From NCBI GenBank assembly GCA_946619625.1, contig CAMOMF010000117.1, positions 1 through 32,816 on the forward strand: 32,816 bases of DNA, written 5' to 3'. The notes under the pieces were generated by a model. That model was not told the DNA's origin, made no database searches, and worked only from the letters and a program-made list of their open reading frames with translations. Position numbers and translations under genes: made by a program. This document shows positions 23,901 through 31,000 of the stretch, one piece after another. Source of the DNA: an uncultured Bacteroidales bacterium. Lineage in GTDB: Bacteria; Bacteroidota; Bacteroidia; Bacteroidales; Paludibacteraceae. Position 1 is the first letter of the stretch, and the number at the start of each line of letters is the position of its first letter.

Positions 23901-24986
23901 TTAGGACTTCACTTGGGAGATGGCACGCTTCATTTCAGGCTCCATTTTCTCCTGTTCTTCCACCAGACGCAACTGAGCACGTGTGCGGACAAGATTATGT
24001 TCGGGGTACTGAATCTTATAATAAGTGTCGCCATTGATCCAGTCGGTAAAGAAGCGTACCGTCTGCATGTAACTGAGCAACCGGCATCCGTATGGCAGCA
24101 ATTCTTTCTCGATGTCGGTGAGGAAGGTTGCTTGTCGAAGGTAGCCGCGTGTGTATGCCTCAAAGACCGCCATGTCCACATGGACGTTGTCGGGGTTGGG
24201 GTCGTCCTCGAGACCTGTATTGGCTGCAATCCGCATGAAGTCGCCGAAGTCGCTCAAGACAAATCCCGGCATGACGGTATCGAGGTCCACGATACAGATA
24301 GGACGGTCGTTTTGGTCAAAGAGCACGTTGTTGACCTTGGTGTCGCAGTGGTTGATATGTTTGGGCAGTTTGCCTTCGCGGAAGAGCCTTTCGGCAAGGC
24401 ACATGTCTTCGCGCCGGCTGTTGATAGCCCGGATAATATCGTTGCAGGCGGCTTTTCGTCCTTTGGGGTCTGCAGCGAGAGCCTCGTCCAGTTGCTGCAA
24501 GCGGAACTCGATATTATGGAAATTGGGGATTGACTCGCAGAGTTCGTTGAAGGGTAAGTCTGCCAACTGGCACTGGAAGCGTCCGAAGGCTTCGCCTGTC
24601 AGTTCGGCAGCCTCGGGTGTTACTTTTTCATGCGAAGTGGCGTTCTCGATGAGCACATAGACTCTCCAATAGTCGCCGGCAGGAGTCTGATAGTACAGTT
24701 TGCCGTCGGTGGTAGGAACGAGGGTGAGTACCTTACGGTCAATGTCCGTCTCGCCAGCCGCCTCCAGTTTGTGGCGGATGTGGTTTGTAACTTTCCAAAT
24801 GTTCTGCTGCAACCCCTCGACATTACGGAAAATGTGGTGGTTAATACGTTGCAGGAAATAAGAGCGCTCACCCGCATGCTTGGCACGTACAATGAACGAG
24901 TCGTTGATAATACCTATTTTCAGCGGCTGGGGTTCCGCCACCTCGTTGGGAATGGCGAAACATTTTATTATTTCTTCATTTAACAT
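23901..24986 (-). CDS. NahK-like amino-sugar kinase (APH-fold phosphotransferase)
   Basis: This cytoplasmic kinase of 361 aa has the aminoglycoside-phosphotransferase fold. The N-terminal lobe carries INDSFIVRA and YFLQRINHHIF. The catalytic loop H213-C-D215-T-K-V-N-N220 (HCDTKVNN) and the metal-binding IVDLDTV (Asp234/Asp236) are intact and resemble N-acetylhexosamine 1-kinase (NahK), which makes GlcNAc/GalNAc-1-phosphate. GDFMRIAAN follows as in that group. The ATG at 24986 lies 89 nt downstream of the DUF4832 gene, in the same direction, with a repeated leader element between. Amino-sugar specificity is inferred from family and from the AgaS/GatZ neighbours. Confidence 0.82.
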   Translation of the reverse strand: MLNEEIIKCFAIPNEVAEPQPLKIGIINDSFIVRAKHAGERSYFLQRINHHIFRNVEGLQQNIWKVTNHIRHKLEAAGETDIDRKVLTLVPTTDGKLYYQTPAGDYWRVYVLIENATSHEKVTPEAAELTGEAFGRFQCQLADLPFNELCESIPNFHNIEFRLQQLDEALAADPKGRKAACNDIIRAINSRREDMCLAERLFREGKLPKHINHCDTKVNNVLFDQNDRPICIVDLDTVMPGFVLSDFGDFMRIAANTGLEDDPNPDNVHVDMAVFEAYTRGYLRQATFLTDIEKELLPYGCRLLSYMQTVRFFTDWINGDTYYKIQYPEHNLVRTRAQLRLVEEQEKMEPEMKRAISQVKS

Positions 24987-25011
24987 TTTATCATTTTATT
25001 TTATTATTTAT

Positions 25012-25081
25012 CATTTATCAATTATCCACGGCTCTGCCGATCGTACGAGCCTTACGAGTAAAGAATTGTCAATTGTCAATT
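25012..25081 (-). repeat. Leader-type repeat element, copy 1 (upstream of the NahK-like gene)
   Basis: A 31-bp core (25015-25045, containing CCACGGCTCTGCCGATCGTA) is identical to 26619-26649. Both copies are flanked by AT-rich heptamers and AAAGAATT(A/G)TCAATT. CGGC-TCT-GCCG can form a small hairpin. On the minus strand this copy lies between the DUF4832 stop and the kinase start. Confidence 0.7.
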
Positions 25082-26611
25082 AAGGCATTGCCCCAGGACG
25101 TTGTATTTCCTGCCATCGGGGAGCAAGATAGAGACTGCGCCGTTTTCCAGCACCTTGCGTACCTTGGAGGAAGCGGAAGGTGTGCTCTTGAGTGCTGTTT
25201 CCACGGAAGGCAGTTCTCCGGGGTTGAGCGGTGCGGAGGCGTTGACCACGAGAGTGGCTCCCAAGTCGTTGAGGCCGGTCTCTGCATCCCATACTCCTTG
25301 ATTGGCAAGGCGGACGGCATAGCGGGGGTCGTTCATTATCTGTTCAGAAATATCCGGCAGGTAGAGGTAGAGGTGGTAAGTCCCTTCGGGAACAGAGGCG
25401 GGGATGTCCAGTTGTTCGTTGATGGCACTGACAAAGCCGTTCGGCAGCCATCGCCTCGGGTCGGCAGTGAGGGGGAGGCTGTAAGAAGTGTTGCCGTTCT
25501 TGAGGGTGAGGAAGACATGCCGCTCGTTGTAGATAGGCGCATATCCGTCGTTGCGCAGGCGGATAGTGACATTGGCTTTTCCTCCCGGAGCCGCCGAGTC
25601 GGAGAGTTGAGCGTCTATGAGGTTGTAGCGATAGCCCATATGTACGTTGAGTGTGTCGAAGAGTCCGCTGTTACGCCATCGGCTGGTGACGGGAGTGGCA
25701 TAAGAGGAGCCGCAGAAAGACCAGTGATACGTTGCCATCTCAGAAGGTGCCAGGGTGTAACGGCTCTCCGCCAGCGCATTATCATCGTCGATATTGGTTT
25801 CGCCTCCATTGGGAGTATAGAGTGTTTCGGTAGCAATAAACTGCCTGACAGCGGGGTCGTCGTCCAGGTCGTCGCTGGCATACGTACCCATGTTGCCCCA
25901 GTTGTGAAGGAAAGCGTCGTTGTGATACCCCATACGTGCGCGGGTAGTGCCGGTAAACGCAGAATCGGCGGGAAGCGGCTCTTCGCTGCCGAAATAGTCG
26001 AACTTGGTGGTGGGGTAGCGAAAGAGAACAAATCTGTCAGCAGGCACGCGCAACATGAGTGCATCCACTACCCTGCGGCGGTTGGGGTTGAGGTGCTGTG
26101 TCTCGTTGCCATAGTTGGTGGTGTAGTACCACTCGCCCCAAACTCCGACGAAGCCTGCTTCGACCACGTAAATTACGTCCTTGTTGCTTTCAAGGTGGGG
26201 AGCCAACTGCTGCAAATGGCGCTCGACCCAATCGGGCGTGGCATCCACCTTGTCACTCTCGGACTCGGTGTAAGCAAAGCGTAGTACGCACTTGAGTCCG
26301 TAATTACGCAGTTCCTGCATGTCCTCGTCGAACCCTGCCAATACCTGATCGGGCAGGTCCTGCGCCTTGAAGTAGTTGAAGTTGTAGAGCACAACCGCGA
26401 GGGTCATGTTGTAGCGGACGCCCCAAGTGGAAGAGAGATTGCCCTTGACCACGTTGGGTTTGTTGACGGATACCTTTCGGCTCATTTCCTCGGTAAAACC
26501 GCGCTCGGGGTTACGGAAGACCGTAGTATTGTCGGGAACATACGTTATCACTGCTGCCTGAACGGCAAGCAAGGAGAGAAGTGACAGAAATAGGCAAACA
26601 ATCTTTTTCAT
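25076..26611 (-). CDS. Secreted DUF4874/DUF4832 protein with C-terminal tail
   Basis: This exported protein has 511 aa, with signal peptide MKKIVCLFLSLLSLLAVQA. The N-terminal half has FRNPERGFTEEMSRK and YNMTLAVVLYNFNYF as in DUF4874. WGEWYYTTNYGNETQ and RYPTTKFDYFGSEEP follow, and the C-terminal half (YHWSFCGSSYATP; RRWLPNGF) fits DUF4832. The family has a TIM-barrel-like look with a conserved GEWY segment and may act on glycans, but activity is not established to my knowledge. The final residues (NGAVSILLPDGRKYNVLG) are a variant of the tail shared with three other proteins here. Direct-repeat leader elements lie on both sides of the gene. Confidence 0.83.
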   Translation of the reverse strand: MKKIVCLFLSLLSLLAVQAAVITYVPDNTTVFRNPERGFTEEMSRKVSVNKPNVVKGNLSSTWGVRYNMTLAVVLYNFNYFKAQDLPDQVLAGFDEDMQELRNYGLKCVLRFAYTESESDKVDATPDWVERHLQQLAPHLESNKDVIYVVEAGFVGVWGEWYYTTNYGNETQHLNPNRRRVVDALMLRVPADRFVLFRYPTTKFDYFGSEEPLPADSAFTGTTRARMGYHNDAFLHNWGNMGTYASDDLDDDPAVRQFIATETLYTPNGGETNIDDDNALAESRYTLAPSEMATYHWSFCGSSYATPVTSRWRNSGLFDTLNVHMGYRYNLIDAQLSDSAAPGGKANVTIRLRNDGYAPIYNERHVFLTLKNGNTSYSLPLTADPRRWLPNGFVSAINEQLDIPASVPEGTYHLYLYLPDISEQIMNDPRYAVRLANQGVWDAETGLNDLGATLVVNASAPLNPGELPSVETALKSTPSASSKVRKVLENGAVSILLPDGRKYNVLGQCLN

Positions 26612-26690
26612 TTATCAATTATCAATTATCCACGGCTCTGCCGATCGTATGAGGCTTTGCCGAATAAAGAATTATCAATTATCAACTATC
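26612..26690 (-). repeat. Leader-type repeat element, copy 2 (5' UTR of the DUF4832 gene)
   Basis: This is the second copy of the element at 25012-25081; the 31-bp core is at 26619-26649. It also carries an internal duplication (CGGCAAAGCC and CGGCAGAGCC on the minus strand). From the promoter at 26697-26728, transcription would start near 26690, so the element makes up the whole 5' UTR. Confidence 0.7.
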
Positions 26691-26696
26691 GCAGTG

Positions 26697-26728
26697 CAAA
26701 GTTACTGCTTTTTTCTGACATATGCAAA
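26697..26728 (-). promoter_or_regulatory. Promoter of the DUF4832 gene
   Basis: On the minus strand TTTG (plus 26725-26728), a 20-nt spacer and TAACTTTG (plus 26697-26704) give a full match to the Bacteroidetes -33/-7 consensus. The sequence is nearly identical to the promoter at 27672-27703. Confidence 0.75.
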
Positions 26729-26843
26729 TAAAAGGTGTGTTTTTTTTGCTTTTTTTCAAGTTTTTTTGTTACACCTCTTCAATATACGCCTATGCGCGCG
26801 GAGGTGAAAAAGTGGCAATAAACATGTCCGTATACATACCAAC

Positions 26844-26869
26844 AAGGGACTCCCCTGAGGGAATCCCTT
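26844..26869 (-). terminator. Hairpin terminator after the 241-aa secreted protein gene
   Basis: AAGGGACTCCC (26844-26854) pairs with GGGAATCCCTT (26859-26869), one mismatch, 4-nt loop. It lies 25 nt after the stop on the minus strand, followed only by a weak TTGTT. The stretch 26729-26843 is T-rich and contains no gene. Confidence 0.65.
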
Positions 26870-26894
26870 ATTAGTAGAAAAAGACGGAGCAATA

Positions 26895-27620
26895 TTATTT
26901 TACAATAGCGCCGAGTGCGTTGTAGCGAACGCCGTTCTTGATGATAATGAGTTGACCGTTCTCGATTACCTTAGCAGCCTTGACGGTAGCGGAGAGGTTG
27001 CTAATAGATGAGAGAACAAGGTTGTCAATGCGAACACCAAAGATGTTGCTGGTATTGGTAATCACCTTGATGATGACGTCACCAGCAGCGTAAGTTCCGG
27101 CAGCGAGGTCGAACTCAGCAGCATAAGCGGGACGGATGCCGTTAATCTTGGTGCCGCTCTTGGCATACTCAATGGGGTCAGCCGTGCCGATTGTTACACT
27201 AATACCGCGGTCACTGTCACCATTAGGCTGGAAGTAAACGACCAGTTTACCAGCGGCAGAAGTGGTAAATCCACCGAGGTCGAGCATGGTACCACTGGCC
27301 GCGCGGAACATCGTACCGGCCTTGAGAGAGTCCACACCGTTCCATTCGGGAGTCGGCATAGTGGTGTTGTAACCGGTCTTAACATTCCAAGAGTTGGCAG
27401 CCTCGGAGCCATCAGCCTTTTGGAAGCCCTTGAGGATTGTTTCATTTGCCAGAGTGTAGGTGTCGGTGCTGGTGATGGTTTTTTTAGTCATTTCAGCATC
27501 GGACTGGCTGAGTGCCTGGAAATCAATGTAGTTAGCAACCTCAGAGAGGACGACAACGTTTTGTGCACTAACGGTTACGGCAGCAAACATAGCCGCAGCA
27601 AAAAGGAAAATTTTCTTCAT
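26895..27620 (-). CDS. Small secreted protein with C-terminal tail
   Basis: This exported protein has 241 aa, with signal peptide MKKIFLFAAAMFAAVTVSA. The body is a beta-rich domain (SGTMLDLGGFTTSAAGKLVV; YFQPNGDSDRGISVTIG; DVIIKVITNTSNIFGVRIDNL) that looks like a single jelly-roll or carbohydrate-binding-like fold. I do not recognise a named family. The last residues, IENGQLIIIKNGVRYNALG, are the clearest copy of the tail shared with the 736-, 1070- and 511-aa proteins. It has its own promoter and terminator, so it is probably monocistronic. A role as a secreted or surface-attached glycan-binding protein is inference. Confidence 0.8.
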   Translation of the reverse strand: MKKIFLFAAAMFAAVTVSAQNVVVLSEVANYIDFQALSQSDAEMTKKTITSTDTYTLANETILKGFQKADGSEAANSWNVKTGYNTTMPTPEWNGVDSLKAGTMFRAASGTMLDLGGFTTSAAGKLVVYFQPNGDSDRGISVTIGTADPIEYAKSGTKINGIRPAYAAEFDLAAGTYAAGDVIIKVITNTSNIFGVRIDNLVLSSISNLSATVKAAKVIENGQLIIIKNGVRYNALGAIVK

Positions 27621-27671
27621 ATTTATTTGTTTTTAGTTGTTATTTATTGCGTGTAAAAACGATACAGAGTG

Positions 27672-27703
27672 CAAAGTTACTGCTTTTTTCTGGAATATGC
27701 AAA
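27672..27703 (-). promoter_or_regulatory. Promoter of the 241-aa secreted protein gene
   Basis: On the minus strand TTTG (plus 27700-27703), a 20-nt spacer and TAACTTTG (plus 27672-27679) match the -33/-7 consensus. The leader to the ATG at 27620 would be about 45 nt. Confidence 0.78.
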
Positions 27704-27757
27704 TAATTTTTGAAAAAAGTGAAAAAATGGCATTTTTTTGTATTGGAGGGGAGACGG

Positions 27758-27812
27758 GAATGGTACAAGAATGGTATTAGAATGGTATTACAATGGTATT
27801 ACAATGGTATTA
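27758..27812. repeat. Five tandem 11-bp repeats
   Basis: Units GAATGGTACAA, GAATGGTATTA (twice) and CAATGGTATTA (twice) follow each other without gaps (27758-27812). They lie upstream of the promoter at 27672. The surrounding spacer 27704-28050 has no gene; GAAAAAAACGGGAAATT and GAAAAAACAGGAAATTC near 27848 and 27903 form another imperfect direct repeat. Confidence 0.75.
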
Positions 27813-27948
27813 CTCAGTTTCGAAGTTGGTTTGAAAGAGTGAAGAACGAAAAAAACGGGAAATTTTGAAGGGGAATTCTTGTTTTTTGGAGAAGATAAGG
27901 TGCGAAAAAACAGGAAATTCATCCACAAGGGGTACGACACAGCGTGCG

Positions 27949-27971
27949 CCCCCTACCTTAGGGGGGGGGGG
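27949..27971. repeat. G11 run with a short perfect hairpin
   Basis: CCCCCTA (27949-27955) pairs with TAGGGGG (27959-27965) around a 3-nt loop, and the right arm runs into eleven consecutive G (27961-27971). It lies 80 nt past the stop of the TamB-fusion gene and could serve as its transcript end. The G-run is prone to slippage and sequencing error. Confidence 0.5.
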
Positions 27972-27992
27972 AGTTGCATTGAGGGCAGGATT

Positions 27993-28026
27993 TTTGGCGC
28001 AGGCACAGAGACACCTGCATACCCGG
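27993..28026. repeat. Dispersed intergenic repeat, copy A
   Basis: TTTGGCGCAGGCACAGAGAC followed by ACCTGCATACCCGG matches copy B at 18201-18232. It sits 25 nt downstream of the TamB-fusion stop on the minus strand. Confidence 0.55.
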
Positions 28027-28050
28027 GCGAGATGACGAGAGAGAGGGAAA

Positions 28051-31000
28051 TCAGAAGGGGTATCCTATGCCGAAGTTGAGGCGGAGGGCTTCGAGTACAG
28101 AGGGGATATTGTAGTAGGTGTGGATGGGCTGGTCGAGGTCGATCTTTCCCTCCTTGTCGTACCGGTAGGTTTGGTATGGCGCATGTATGGCAACGCCCAA
28201 GTCGAGCCGAACGACCAGTCCTTCAATATCAAGGCGCAAGCCGGCGCCTGTACCGAGGGCTATCTGTCGGGCGAGGTCCTTATTGTTGAGCAACTGGTCC
28301 TGCAGGTCCACCGGAATCTCGAATCGCTTGAGATAATCCTCGTATCCTGCCGCCTTGTAGAGTTCGTTGGTGCTGTACCATGTCCATACATTGCCTGCAT
28401 CGACGAAGGTGGCACCATAGAGTTTCCAAACGAGGGGGAAACGGAGTTCGAGATTGGCTTCGAACTTGACATCACCCGCGTGGAAGAAGGACTGGTTGTA
28501 CTTGGCAGAATAGAAATTGCCGGGTCCGTAGGCATAGGGTGCAAAGGCACGGTTGCTGTTGGGTCCGCCCGCATAGAAAGACTCGGAGAGTGGAGAGAGG
28601 ATAGAGTTGCCCAGCGGGATATTCGCTCCTGCGAACAAACGTGTGGCGATGCAGACCTTGTCAGTAAGATTGAACTTGTTCCGGAGTTCGGCAGTCAGTT
28701 TGACAAACTGATTGAAGGTGATCTTGCCAAGAGGTTTGCTGAGTTCGTCCCACTTGTGACCGAAGGCGCAGTAGATAGCGTTGATGAGGTTACCAGACTC
28801 CTTGACACCGAGGTCGAGCATGGTGTTGACGGCACGCTTGTCCCGGTAGTCATTGTAGGTGAAGTTGTATGCGACAGAAGGCACGAACTCGTCTCCGGCT
28901 ATTACCTGCACCAACTGGGGGTACTCCGTTGCCTTGTCGAGCAAGTCGTCCGTTTCCGCTTTCATGAGAACCAGAGAGAGGGAGAAAGGTGTAAAGGCAT
29001 GTGTGACGAAAGGTGAGGTGTGGAAGAAATAGGTGAGAGAGCCGAAGGTCTTGTGCACACCATATCCGCCGGCGATATTCTCATACTGATAGCCGACCAT
29101 GTAGCGTGTGTCCCCGTCGGGATGGTTGTCGCCCGCCCAGTGGAGGTAGGGGAAGAGAAGTGATACATTGACGCCCAGTTTGTGTGTATCGGTTTTCTTG
29201 GGGTCCCCCGGGTGGCGGTCACGAAGCGCCCAATAGTATGCACCGTTGCCTTTGATAGTAAGTTTCTCGTCCCGTCCCAAGAGGTTGCGTATAGAGGAAG
29301 AGAGGGTAAGGGAGGGTCCAATACTGTTGTTGGAGCGGTACGCAACGCCCGCATCGGCAGTGAGGTCGTACTTGTTTTTCCAGTCCTTGGTGGCACGGAC
29401 GCCAATGCCGGACTTGTAGAGTTCGCCCTCGAAGATATTGTTGAAGTCGCGCATGGAGAAGAGCCTGAGTGCAACATTGCCGCTTCGGGTAAGTTTGTAG
29501 TCGGCGGTGAGGCTGTTGAAGAGTCCTCCGGCTTTGTTCACCTCGGGGTTATCAGAAATCTTGGAGCCGACGGTGACACGCAGTTTGTCGTTGAGGAAAG
29601 ACTTGCTGATGGCGATATTCATGTCGTTGGTTTTTCCGGCGGCATGGTTGGATTGCCCGCTACTAATATCCACGTCGATGACGTTGCCCAATGCGGAGTT
29701 AGCCATAGCGGCATTGATACGGCTGTTGATGATAGAGGAGAGTGCATATCCTGAACGCTGCGCCGCCACGTTGCTTTCGCCTACATACATGCCAGTGGCG
29801 AGGAGGGTAGCCGCCAGCCCTTCGCGCGTCTCTTCGTCAAGGGACGCCAGCTCGCGTGTGACGGTCTCGTCCTCGGGTGCCTCGAGGAAGAAGCCCAGCG
29901 AACCAATCCCAACCGAGTCGAGCACGCTGTTCACCCGTACACCGGTACGGAAATCGACGCGTCGCGTTTCCTCGCCTTTGGACTCGACATCCGCCTTGAT
30001 TTTCTGGGAGGCAGACACATCGAGGAGAGTGCTTCCGAGGGGTCCCATGAAGGTGACGGAACTGCCGGAATCGACCTGAAACGGCATGACGGGATAGAGG
30101 TTGGGCGAATAGCGGATAGTGCCTTTGTCCACATGAACCTGTCCGCCCAGATTGAGTGCTTTCCGGGGCACATTGTACTTGACATTGACGGTACCGTAAG
30201 GTTGCACCTGCGCCAAGTTCTTTTTATCAATAGGATACGTGATGTCCGTAGAGGGGAGGATGGTGACATCGACATCGGCGAGGATACTATCCAGTGGTCC
30301 GGTGACACGTCCGCGTATGTCGGTAGCCAAGTCACCATAGACAGGTATGGGCCCGTCCTTGACCAGTTTGGCGGGGGCGAAACTGTCGGCAGAGATTGCG
30401 ACATCGAGCCTCATGCTATCCAAGTTCAATCCGCCGGTGAGGGCAATGAAAGTACTGTCGGCTCCGTAGATAGGCAAGCCGTTGAGTTCCATTTGGTTGT
30501 GCTGCATGACGATAGGCGTCTCTCCAAGCCCCAGTTCAACCTCGTAGGGCTTGTATAGGGCAGAGACTCCCAATGGCAAAACCTCGGCGGAGATATCCAT
30601 CTTGGCGGGCAATCCGTCAGCTGACGCCTTGGCGCGAACCGCCCCACTGATGTCGAGGTCGTTGTTGCGTAGAATACTATCCACAATATCCAAAGGAATA
30701 TCATCGAGCCGGATGTCTGCACGGAGCGCATCCTTGTAGTTCGTTGAGGGGGAGAGGGTAATATCCGCCGTGCGGTTGCCGAGGTCCATGTCACCGTAAA
30801 TCAGTTTGTTGAGTGTAAGGCGACCGGTTCCGTTCAGTTCGCGCAGGTGCCGCTGCAGGTTGAGTCTGAGTCCGGCATCGGTGCTGAGGTTGTGCAACGA
30901 CATTGCCCCATCGGTGACCTTGCTGTCGGCAGTGAGTGATGCCGTAGTGTTTCCCTCTGTCATGTCTATGCGCATCGCCGCTTTGGCTGCGGGCAGTCGT

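Noticed and set aside
25073-26284. Long plus-strand open frame (403 codons) opposite the DUF4832 gene; similar long frames at 20749-21807, 18135-19160, 11420-12505, 28120-29016 and 6103-7071
   Set aside because: All lie antisense to well-supported genes, have no recognisable domains and reflect codon bias of the true gene on the other strand.
10568-26611. Canonical polysaccharide utilisation locus
   Set aside because: No SusC/SusD pair, TonB receptor, glycoside hydrolase or hybrid two-component/ECF regulator is present in the window, so the term is not supported.
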